64,000 nt of DNA from Branchinecta lynchi (taxonomy: Eukaryota; Arthropoda; Branchiopoda; Anostraca; Branchinectidae): contig JAKZAP010000005.1 of NCBI GenBank assembly GCA_023053575.1, positions 10,726,001 to 10,790,000 of the forward strand, in the 5' to 3' direction. The notes beneath the pieces are model-generated. The model saw only the letters and a list, made by a program, of their open reading frames with translations. It did not search any database and was not told the origin of the DNA. The first letter of the stretch is position 1, and every line of letters begins with the position of its first letter. Shown here one piece after another: positions 32,750-41,655 of the stretch. The position numbers and the translations under genes were made by a program.

Positions 32750-34153
32750 GCATAGTCTTTATAGAAGTAAGCAGTATGCAAAGATTCGGGACAAGAAGAT
32801 ATGGCCGATTTGAAGATGTAGGGAGATAAGACTTCCCTTTGGCGAACACTAGTTCGGACAGAAATAATCTCTGACAAGCTACCTTGCCATTTGAACCTTA
32901 CTAAAGAATGACCATACCAACATTTTAACAGATAGACAACAAATAGATTCATGCCAGAAGTAATGAGAGAAAATAGGGCCTGAGAATGCGTTATATTGTC
33001 AAAAGCACCAGCTATATCTACAGAACATATATGTATAGGAGACTTGTCGCGGGTAGCCTGTTTCATCATTTTTGTCAATATGTGATGAGCGTGCGCACAA
33101 CTGGCGCTCGAACGGAATTCAAACTGCATTGAACCAAAGCTACATTTTTCAACTAGTTCTGGAAGAAGGACGTATTCCAGGATTTTGCTTATGGTACAAG
33201 AAACTGTAATTGGCCGATAACTTTTGCAAAGGTGCGCGTATTTCCCTCGCTTAATCACCGATGTTATAGTACCCAAGAGGAAACTATTCGGAACCAAACC
33301 CTGGCATAAACAAATTTGAAATAGCAGCTGAAGGTGTTGTGTTAAAGCTCGACGCTCAATTTTGAAAAAATCGGCACTAAGGCCATCAGAATCTGTAGAA
33401 TCAGTTCTTCTTAATTTTCGGAAAGCAATTTCGATGGAAGAACAAATGTGTTTACCCCTGTAAGACTAGTTTGACGAAGGTGACCGAAACTTCCTGCCTT
33501 GCTTCTGCCAAATTTCGATCCTCTGCCGAATTCCGGGCGAACTGCTTGTCCGGCAAAAAAAAAAAGCTCAAAAGGAATTCAGCGTATCTCCTTACCCCTA
33601 TACCGGACATCTAATCAACTTCAAATAAAACTTTAACTTATAACAAATTTTCAGGTTCCAGACGGATTCCAGGTTAACAACTTGTCTGGGCAGGAAATTA
33701 TTTTCACATAATTTTTTAGCATGTCTTCTTACCCCTAAACTGAACATCTAATCAACTTCAAATAAAACTTTTTCTTTTAACAAATTTTTCAAATTTCGGC
33801 TGGATTTCGGGCGAACTACTTGTCCGGCGAGAAAATGGTTTTCATAATCGTGTTCAGCATGTCTTTTACCCCTTAATCGACTCATTCGCTGTTTTAAAAA
33901 AAATTGTTCGTCCCTTAATTTGACCCCCCTCTCCCATCCCTAAGAAGGGCTACAGAGCCCATCTGCGAGCTTGACCTTTCCCTTGACCCAAAAAATCCTC
34001 ACATCAAGTTTCATCAAAATATCTCATTCCCTTCGAGAGTTATCGTGCTGACAGACGGACAACTTTTGCGATGTCATAGGTATCCCTCCACTTATGTTTA
34101 GGGATCCCAAAAAGCAACAGGAGGTTGTAGCAGATCCTAAACAGAAAATTTAC

Positions 34154-34303
34154 CTTGCCATAAGAAACGGTGCAAAGTCGGATGAACTCCTCAATTCCAG
34201 GCGGGATAGTTGTCTTGCTCAATCTTCTTAAATACTCAATAATATCCTGAGTTTCAAGCCCAACACTTACAGCTGCGTATAAAGAGTAGGCAGTCAGCTT
34301 ATA
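34154..34303 (-). CDS. ERCC3: ERCC3 exon: N-terminal domain
   Basis: Acceptor ttttcag before 34303; donor AAG/gtaaat at 34153; phase 0, 50 codons. It encodes [40 protein letters not shown] and [10 protein letters not shown], almost identical to XPB from other animals. Confidence 0.97.
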
Positions 34304-34560
34304 CTGAAAAAAAAAGGGAGAAAACACTTATCAGATCCGTCCGTAAGGTTGTGTCTGAGAGTAGGAGCAGTGACCACTCTGGGTATTAGGTTTGAAATGT
34401 AAAGATTGTGGTTCTCGTGGTTCTTTGATTATGTGTGATTTATCTTCTTATTTGTTAATAAACCCATTGAACTGAACTGAACTGATAGAGTGGAAAACGT
34501 CTCCAGGAAAATGCACAAGAGAAAACAGGGCAAAGGCTGACCCACAGTGGCATTTCAGTT

Positions 34561-34680
34561 ACACATTCTGAGGGAGGGGCTCCGCAAGGTACTGCAGGGG
34601 AGGGAGGTGGGGGAAGTTTGACACATTTTGGGGGAGGGGCTCCACTAGGTATGGCAGGGGCTGAAGGTGGGGGAAGTTTG
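34561..34680 (+). repeat. Two-copy 60-bp tandem repeat beside an exon
   Basis: ACACATT.TG.GGGAGGGGCT starts at 34561 and 34621; both end GGTGGGGGAAGTTTG. The second copy ends at the base adjoining the donor (gcttac, 34680-34685) of ERCC3 exon 34686-34796. Confidence 0.9.
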
Positions 34681-34685
34681 CTTAC

Positions 34686-34796
34686 CTCTTGAATATATTT
34701 CGGACGGCAAACAGGTTCAGATATTGCGATGAGGAAATCGTGTGCATGCTTGTACACAGGCGAGAAGGACTCCAAAAACACATGTCCATTTGGAAG
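34686..34796 (-). CDS. ERCC3: ERCC3 exon: N-terminal domain
   Basis: Acceptor tttttag before 34796; donor GAG/gtaagc at 34685; phase 0, 37 codons. It encodes [20 protein letters not shown] and [12 protein letters not shown], matching [20 protein letters not shown] of fly haywire as I recall it. Confidence 0.97.
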
Positions 34797-36596
34797 CTAA
34801 AAAAAAAGAAGAACAAGAGATACAGGCTACTTTTTGCTTACATTGGTTTTCTACTCTTTTTTTACCTGACGACATCAATGAAAATTACACAATCTTGACG
34901 ACGAATAGTAAAAAAAGAAAATAACACTAGCTGGACACTATTACCTACCAATCAGAGGGGATGGAACAAATGCCAATACAAATGTTTGACGCGATGCCAA
35001 CAGGATAGACAATCCTTCAAACTCCGTCCGACTCATAGTGGAAAATCCACCATCACTATTCAAATCGCTTTAGACACCTTAACCACCTTTAGTTCATCAA
35101 GAATTGCAATTTTCAAACCACTTTTCGGTTAAGTTCTTTGGTAGACCAGTTGATTAAGCAATTGCAATATGGCCCTTGGGCTTTATTGGGAAAAAATAAA
35201 TTCATTCATATTGCATACACCACAATTTTTCGTTTCCTGGAATTCGAAAACGTAAGTGACGTAAGCCTATGTTTCTTCTTACGTCCGTTAACACGTCTTC
35301 GAAGGAGTTGAGGCGTTCGTTCAATTTTTCTGAGAAGATCCTTTAGGACAAAGTAAAGGCTAAGTTCGAACACAGGCCCGGTTGCCCTATATGTAAGGGT
35401 GAAGGAGGGGGTACAAACTGCACCTTGAAAAAAACATTGAAGGTGATTAGACTAACGAACTGGAGGTATGGAAACACATTGGATGAAGCTTTAGCTAATT
35501 TTTCTGCAGGACCAATATTCGGCCAGAATCCGGCAAGCTATCCATCGGGACACTTCATTCTAATTGCTTGCAAATGCAATTTTAAGGTAAAACGCGAAAT
35601 CCATGAGTGCTAATGATTCCTTGATCAACACTTAAGAGTATCGATAGTGGGCAAGAAGACATGATGGTCCAATTTGTCTGCTTCGTTTCCCTGCTTGGTC
35701 GATACTGCGGAAGCAAATAGAACATTTTGTGTTGCCTCATATTATGCCTTTGTCAAGTTAATACTTTTGTCGGGCTTTGCCGAAATCTAAAATTTGGGGA
35801 ATAGAGAAATCTTGGGAAATGGGGAAAATCAATAATTTGTCGGGCTTTCCCGAACTCTAAAATTTTGGGAAATGGGAAATTTGTCAGTTCTAACAATGTC
35901 TCTTTCGAGTTGCCCTCTCAGAGGTATGACAAGTATGAATCCATATTTCTGCTTCATTTTTCTACCTGATAAATATTATATCAAACTGACATAAACCCGA
36001 AAATTTCGAAAATTACAAAATACTCTGACACTGGGCTTACAAGATACAAAATAGACATGTCGAATCAAGATGTACTATAACACTAACTTTTCAACACTAA
36101 CTTCTCAAGTCACATTGGTTTATATGGTTGCAATCCGGGCTCGACCAAAATTCAACACACAAAAGAATTACGTAATGGATATGATTCAGGGGCTGATTAA
36201 GACAAAATGACATACTTATGGGATATGGAAAAGACTAGAAATTTACAACCGACTGGCTGGATCAAGGAGCCGAATAAACATTATTTTTCAAAATCCAACA
36301 TAAAAAATCTGGTGGTGTTCTATTTACGTCTTATGGAAGAGCAATGGCAATATAAGCTATAAAATGGACACGTTCAATCAGAGGATTTTCAGTTTTCCTT
36401 TCTATCTTGCAAGAATCAGAAGAAGTTATATTCCTTTCGAAATAACTGAACACTCAGTGGCTCCTATAGATTTTCAGTTTTCCTTTCTATCTTGCAAAAA
36501 TCAGAAGAAGTTGTATTCCTTTCGAAATAACTGAACACTCAGTGGCTCCTATAGCTAGCCTACAGATCAGTTCTCAAGCAACAGGATTCTACATAC
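34797..36596 (-). other. ERCC3 intron
   Basis: A 1.8-kb intron. It holds a LINE 3' tail (about 35135-35215, plus: ATGGCCCTTGGGCTTTATT then AATAAATTCATTCAT), a loose 67-bp direct repeat at 35766-35885 (TTTGTCGGGCTTT twice) and an exact-looking 85-bp tandem pair at 36384-36553. A 62-codon open frame (35425-35613) has no recognisable product. Confidence 0.6.
36384..36553 (+). repeat. Two-copy 85-bp tandem repeat
   Basis: GATTTTCAGTTTTCCTTTCT begins at 36384 and 36469; both copies end CAGTGGCTCCTATA. Two differences are visible (AAGAAT/AAAAAT, TTATAT/TTGTAT). It ends 44 bp from exon 36597-36730. Confidence 0.92.
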
Positions 36597-36730
36597 CACC
36601 CAAAGTGGACGTGAAGCATTATCTGGTTTCAAATCCATCTGGGATCGGTAGTCCTTTGCACCATAGCTGTCCTCCTGGGCAACCACATCAACCCGCTCAA
36701 CATTTTCACGAGCAGCTCCAGGCAAACCCT
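36597..36730 (-). CDS. ERCC3: ERCC3 exon: N-terminal region
   Basis: Acceptor tttttag before 36730; donor GTG/gtatgt at 36596. It encodes [32 protein letters not shown] and [21 protein letters not shown]...D...RPLWV is an XPB signature. The first two bases complete a Glu codon. Confidence 0.96.
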
Positions 36731-36889
36731 CTAAAAAAATGCATTATTATAATAAATTACAATAAAGCTAGCCGAAGTAAGTTGATAGCATTTGGGCTAC
36801 TAGAACGTTCACAGATTTTGCACTGACAGAGATGAAACAACAATAAATGCCTACAAGACACTGTATGTTGCCCGGCTACAGATGCTTAC

Positions 36890-36967
36890 CTGATTCATCC
36901 ATGTCTTGAAGGGAGTCATCATAGTCCAGGTCATATTCCTTTACCGGCTTTCCTTTCCTTTTCCTAT
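36890..36967 (-). CDS. ERCC3: ERCC3 exon: basic/acidic N-terminus
   Basis: Acceptor ttttgcag before 36967; donor G/gtaagc at 36889. It reads RKRKGKPVKEYDLDYDDSLQ then DMDES. Phase requires one codon base from an upstream exon. Basic-then-acidic composition and position fit the XPB N-terminus (nuclear localisation, low conservation). The exon with the start ATG was not found. Confidence 0.88.
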
Positions 36968-38096
36968 CTGCAAAAAAAATATAGGCCAACAATCTAACAT
37001 GAATCATGACTGATTAGCAAATAGCTGGCTATTTTTTCAAAAATCATATATAGACACAATCTCAAGCAAGTTTTGTGTACTGTTCAGATTTTACCAAACT
37101 GAAATTATTACCAGTTCATATTTCAGTTAGTGAAAACTAAGTTAGCACTTAACACAACATCATTATTTAACACTCTACAGGATTTAATAATAATGGAACA
37201 ACGAGATCTGAAAAAAATTATGCTCTTTTTTCAGATCATGAAGTTACAGCTCCGGTAACTGCATGATCAGAGAAAATCGGAGAAGGAGCGGTAACTGCAT
37301 CATCAGAGAAAATCTGTGTTCTTCAAGTGTTTACAAAGGCACATTTAACGGCGTCATTGAATGCTGCTCTTCAATCCTTGGTACAAACAAAATTTTCAAG
37401 GTAAGTTCAGTCACTTTTTAGAACTAGATTTTCTATTTATATCAACGAAAAATTTACTGTCTGCTTTGCCTGTTTTAGACAAGCAATTCAGTTCTGAATA
37501 CAATAGCATAGCTTTAAAATTTATGTAAGCAATTTTAGCTAGTTGCTGCTCAAGACCCCAAAGAAGATAAGGCACATATTGTGTCACTCTCTCTTTTTAC
37601 AAGTACCAACGTTCAGCCAGTTAATACTACCCGTGACGCTAATGTGCAGTCTACCACAAATCCCTGAGTTTGTGACACACTATGCCTAACCGTCGACAAC
37701 TTATCACAAACGGTGGGTAACTGTGCGTACCTTAATCCTGACCTACTCAACTCTTCAAAAACTTCTGATTGGCTTATTTCTGAATTTCATCCAAATTGTC
37801 AACTTTTTTATGGATTTCAGGTACCCAGGATAGGGTATCTATTACTGGACATACGGCATCACAAAATCAGGGGTTTGTGTTAGACTGGCTCTTCGTTACC
37901 CATGTGTAGCTACCCCAGCATACGTCATGCAAAGGGGCGGTGGTTCTGCCAAGGTTTGGCATAGGCTAACTATGGATAGGCTATACCCAGCCTTTGATAT
38001 TGTTATCAAATATACGGATTTTGGCAGACTGTTTTGACTGGGCATTGGTAATAGAGAGATAGCAGTATAACTGAAAATCGTTTCTTTCAAACCATC
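36968..38096. other. Region upstream of visible ERCC3 exons
   Basis: AT-rich sequence that should hold the first ERCC3 exon and promoter on the minus strand, unless they lie further up. A small direct repeat (GGTAACTGCAT.ATCAGAGAA) is at 37253-37310. Nothing could be assigned with confidence. Confidence 0.4.
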
Positions 38097-38104
38097 ATCA
38101 GAAA

Positions 38105-38418
38105 CAGAGGCGTTACTAGCCAAAATGTTTGGGGGGGGGGACGAGGCATTTACCGACTGGCTGGTAATTTTTACAGACTTTTTCTGCAGAAAACGACTGT
38201 TTTCAATAATAAAAATGACATTTTTGGAAAAAATCGACTGATTTTCGAAAAAATCGACTATTTTGACGAAAAAACCGACTGTTTTCATGAAAAAAATCAA
38301 CTGTTTTGACGAAAAACTGCGGCGCTTCGCGCCGAGTCGGTTATTTTTACCAACTGGCCGACAGTATTGGGGGGGGGCCTCCCCCCCCCTCCCCCCCCCC
38401 CCAGTCGTGACGCCCCTG
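38105..38418. mobile_element. hAT-like MITE with 8-bp target duplication ATCAGAAA and internal array
   Basis: Ends CAGAGGCGTTAC and (reverse complement) CAGGGGCGTCAC; ATCAGAAA flanks both sides (38097-38104, 38419-38426). Long G/C runs sit near both ends. The interior (38170-38320) is a degenerate ~21-bp array of GACGAAAAA.TCGACTGTTTT. No transposase. Its termini resemble those of 22717-26673. Confidence 0.88.
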
Positions 38419-38681
38419 ATCAGAAAAGGTAAAACAAAGAAAGGAGTTAACATTGTATGGTATAGAATTTTCGACTTTGAGAGCCATCCTTGATATTTAG
38501 TGAAAGTTATAAACTTGTAAAAACTGGAAATCCTTCTCTAACCCTTTGTTGGTAGATTAAATTCGGCTCTGGAACAAATATAATTTGAAATATGTTTCAG
38601 AAGGCTTCGAAGGCATACTATAAAAAGGAGTCTCCTCCTTTGGGCAAAAGGATTGGTCAGCTTTGACTCAAAAGATCAAAC

Positions 38682-39660
38682 AAGAGCTACGAGCTCATAT
38701 GGCACTTATTACGAGTAGGTGGTACACAAAGTAGATGGGAATGTCACAAAATCCCCCCTTAACCCCCCCCCCCCCCCCCCCCCCCCCCTAGGATCGGGAC
38801 TAGAAATGATGTATCTAATTTACGCGAGCCTGAGCATTTCCGGATAATCTAGGGCAACTGTTTCACCATACTAGTTTCATTCCTAGGAGTGTCGTACTAT
38901 TGACGGTAGGCTACGACTCGCCCTCAAACTTCCGTACCAGGGCCAAATCTGGTTCATCCACATATACAGATTATCTTAGGCATCTTCTCGTACAGGCTAT
39001 CAAGTTTCACTGAGGTCAAAGCTTTTTTCTGAAAACTCCGGTACCCCCCCCCCCCCCCCTCCTGTTCAGATCCGTCCCGGATTCTAAAACATGTCATCAG
39101 GAAAGAATAGAGACACATGGTCTCTATTCTTTCCAAGTTTTATTCAAATCACTCCATCCGTTTGAGCCCTACGCAAGCTACGAAATTCCCGCAACCCCCC
39201 CTACAACTCCTCCCACTGTGGGCGAATACGACTAGGAACACACAAACTTCGCATCTCTGACATCTTCTCTTCTCGTCCTTCAAGCTTGACTCGAACCGGA
39301 ATCCTCCTCCTGCCATTGCCGGATCCGGTCCGGACACCAAATAGGTACTGTCCAACTTGCATCCCAGTTGGCCCATTCGTTTGGTTTTTTACCATGTCAC
39401 AAAATGTATGGCCCTCCCCCCCCCTTCTCCAGCTACCCGAGCCAATGCTGCATGTGGTTGGGAGACATGTTTTGCATATCTAGCTAATTAGTTCTAAAGA
39501 CCACCCGTTCGCAAACTACGCAAGTCAGTAATTTCAGGATTCCTCTTCCCTTAACTCCCCCCAAAATGGCCGGATCCAGGAACGGAAATTTTCCTAGGGC
39601 ATTGTGTCAGGTCTTTAAAGGACACCTGAATGAAGAGTACCAACCCCCCCCCCCCCCCCA
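38682..39660 (-). mobile_element. D-family fragment, inverted
   Basis: Starts with the inverted D end (AACAAGAGCTACGAGCTCAT, 38685) and continues with inverted D modules (AGTTTCA.., CCGGATTCC). C runs of 26 (38763-38788), 15 (39045) and 15 (39644) bases mark the family's oligo-G positions. No coding content. Confidence 0.65.
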
Positions 39661-39699
39661 CACACACACACCTTTTTTGGGCCCAAAATTCTACTAAAA

Positions 39700-40195
39700 T
39701 TGTTCGGTATTTTTTCGATTTACGGGGATTCGTTAGTTATACAGAATCCTAAATAGGCTATCTGTACAAATCTCTTCGGTATAATGATCGGGATTCGGTA
39801 TTATTGCCAGTATTCGGTAGTTATCACCAATTTGGTGAGAGAATTTACTGAAATCATTGGGTAATTATTCGATGCCGGAACTATTCGGTATATTTATGGA
39901 GATTCCGTAGTTACACAGACTCCCGAATAAGCTATTGGTTCAAAATTATTATTTCCAGGATTAGGAAGTTTACCACGAATCCTGACTTTGTTCCAGTTTC
40001 GCCGAAAGTATACCGAATATGAATACTGTTCGGTATTCTTTCGATACCAAAACAATTCCGTATAATAACCGGGATACGGTGGTTATACAGAATCCACGCT
40101 ATCGGTCTAAACTTATTCGGTATAATAACTGTGATTCGGTAACTTATTCGTTGTAATTGCCAGGATTCGGAAGTTACCACGAACCTCGAAACTCA
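39700..40195. repeat. ATTCGGTA-rich degenerate tandem repeat
   Basis: Short units (TTCGGTAT..., GGGATTCGGTA, TATACAGAATCC) recur throughout, with an approximate long period of ~330 bp (TTCGGTATT.TTTCGAT.. near 39705 and 40030). Composition matches the CCGAATT arrays at 24640-26530. Confidence 0.6.
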
Positions 40196-40199
40196 GAAG

Positions 40200-41070
40200 A
40201 GGTCGAGTGAAGCACTGGTCGCAGACAAAAGGGATGATCTGAGATATCATCGATAGTCCTTACTTTTATTTTGGATCCCAAAAAGAATATCTAATCATAA
40301 ATATTTAGAAAATTCCGCCTGCAGCACTTTTCGTTTCCGCCTACAGCACTTTTCGTAATATTCTCTATTTTGTGGAAGGGCGCGTCATTTGACGAGGGTT
40401 TTATGCCAGTTTTAGGATTGAGATTTCGAAACATTAAAAGCTATACTTTGGATGGAACTTAAATTTGGCAGGAAAAAGCAAAAAAAAAAATTCGCCTGCA
40501 CGCTCACTTTATGTTTATCATAGGAACGTCGCTTCATCCGTTTTCTGGAACTTCTTAGAGTCTCGGTATTTCATAAACAGAAAATGATAGAATTTGTAAG
40601 AGAAGCAGTTAAATTTTAGCCTACAAAAACAAAAGATAATGGATTTCGAAAATTTTCGCCTGCAGCGCTCGATTTAATTTTCTATTGGCTATAATAGATG
40701 GTAGCTGTTACTGCAATCATGCCCGGCAACATATTCTCCATGTGGGCTTCGCCAAAACGCCGCCTAATAGTTGGCTTATCGTCGTTCATGCTGCCTTTAA
40801 TTGTTACTCTTCCTACGTAATCGTTTTTTCAGTAAAATTTTGGCTCTGCACCCCACACCGAAAATGCAATTGCGACGCCCCTGCCCCAGCCAGCACCCGA
40901 TCCCAACACCACTCGTTGACACGTCCAGCGAAAGAAACAATAAAACATAAAACTAAAAGATAACAAGAACCGAGGAAAAGTGATCTCAGTCCAAGGAAGG
41001 ATCCTGGACTGAGTATTCACATCCCCCAGGTTCAGTATCTTCAAAACCAGATAACATAAAATCTTTTCTT
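40200..41070. other. Unassigned repeat-like region with an orphan hAT-like end
   Basis: GGATCCCAAAAAG at 40272 is C-like, followed by a doubled GCCT(G/A)CAGCACTTTTCGT (40317, 40340). GCAATTGCGACGCCCCTG (40867-40884) looks like the right end of a CAGGGGCGT element, but no left partner with a matching duplication of CCCCAGCC was found. No gene recognised. Confidence 0.4.
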
Positions 41071-41550
41071 TTCAGGGTCTACTGCACTCCAGTTTACTGC
41101 CTGGCCCTTGTGACCAGCATCCCTGGGGAAACTGACCGGTCTTTGCGGATTCTCTATAACAATGCTTTCAGTCGGCTGCATGGTCTTCCTAGACACTGCA
41201 GTGTTTCTGGTACGTTTGTGGTGGCGGGACTTCCTTCTTTTCAGGAACTAAGGAGGAGAAACATTCTTTCTCTGCAGAATAGGATTCTCCGGTCATCTAA
41301 TCCACTTGTGCGGTCTGCATTTGCCCCGCTTTTGAGGTTGTCTCTGCCTGTGTGGCTGGAACGGGAGCGGTCTCTGCGGGTGATCCAGGCTCCACCTGGA
41401 GCCCGTTCGACTTGACTGATTTTTTGACTGATGTTTTTTTTTTTTTTTTTTTTGTTAAGTGTGTTGAAAATAAGTATATTAACATGTAATTGACTATCCG
41501 AAGCTAGCGTGTTTCTTATGCTATTATGGAGAATAAAGGAATTATTATTA
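41071..41550 (+). pseudogene. LINE C-terminal fragment (RTE/CR1-like)
   Basis: Open from about 41080 to TGA at 41414: VYCTPVYCLALVTSIPGE, SLRILYNNAFSRLHGLPRHC and RNILSLQNRILRSSNPLV. The YN-AFRRL-GLPR.CS pattern is found at the C-terminus of RT from several non-LTR clades. The 3' UTR has a 21-base T run and ends in an ATT repeat at 41536-41560. Confidence 0.65.
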
Positions 41551-41560
41551 TTATTATTAT

Positions 41561-41655
41561 TTAGTTTAGAGTTTGTTTTGAGTGTCTTATTTTTGTTTTG
41601 TTTTTTATGGTTTTCAAAAAACTTTAAATAAAGGAAATTGAATTGAATTGAATAA
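41561..41655 (+). mobile_element. Second LINE 3' tail
   Basis: T-rich sequence ending ACTTTAAATAAAGG and then a GAATT repeat (41634-41652). It abuts an inverted D element. Confidence 0.45.

Larger units (their letters stand above)
30735..33455 (-). mobile_element. Non-LTR retrotransposon (family A) interrupted by another LINE
   Basis: Minus-strand reading: RT fingers SYRPITVSCTISKILEYVLL and palm HICSVDIAGAFDNI and AYADDLLLVSR (33297-32640). After an insert, the A thumb resumes as SLRWLGITFSSLSKF and AYGRIVPNPGRYNRKALGNL (31364-30993). Its 3' UTR has the same CCGC/GCGGGTCATAAATA hairpin as 24912-26096, followed by a TTAC/TTGC tail at 30735-30755. GVRQGG has become SVRQRE here, so the copy is decaying. 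Confidence 0.82.
30563..34113 (-). mobile_element. C-family element split by nested LINEs
   Basis: Left piece 30563-30733 starts CGATGGGATCCCAAAAAT; right piece 33456-34113 has three C modules and ends TTAGGGATCCCAAAAAG. Between them is a family A LINE. The site 30640-30670 (TTGAATG, T run, TTAATTCAGAAACAG) is the empty counterpart of the D insertion at 11052-13469. The right end is about 40 bp from ERCC3 exon 34154-34303. Confidence 0.7.
10269..36967 (-). other. ERCC3: ERCC3/XPB gene, TFIIH helicase (exons on minus strand: 36890..36967, 36597..36730, 34686..34796, 34154..34303, 29131..29301, 27499..27696, 26710..26989, 21055..21276, 18208..18476, 17139..17303, 16347..16533, 15396..15544, 10269..10502)
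   Basis: XPB is the 3'-5' SF2 helicase/translocase of TFIIH. It opens promoters for RNA polymerase II and DNA around lesions in nucleotide-excision repair. Thirteen exons with GT/AG borders and matching phases give ~781 codons plus TAA, against 782 residues for human XPB. All expected parts are present: N-terminal [10 protein letters not shown] region, acidic linker, Walker A GAGKS, DEVH box, RED motif (LLREDDKI), motif [10 protein letters not shown] and the C-terminal [10 protein letters not shown]. Wording such as [20 protein letters not shown] and SEGLPGAA is closer to fly haywire than to human. Only a short first exon with the start ATG is missing; I searched minus strand up to ~38.5 kb and could not place it. 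There are no frameshifts or stops. Confidence 0.96.

Noticed and set aside
37727..37815. Candidate first exon of ERCC3 (minus strand ATG with a gtacgc donor)
   Set aside because: The frame hits a stop after about 11 codons and lacks the expected basic composition.
37896..38453. 185-codon minus-strand frame
   Set aside because: Its middle is the hAT-like MITE with G runs and a ~21-bp array; the long frame is a composition effect.
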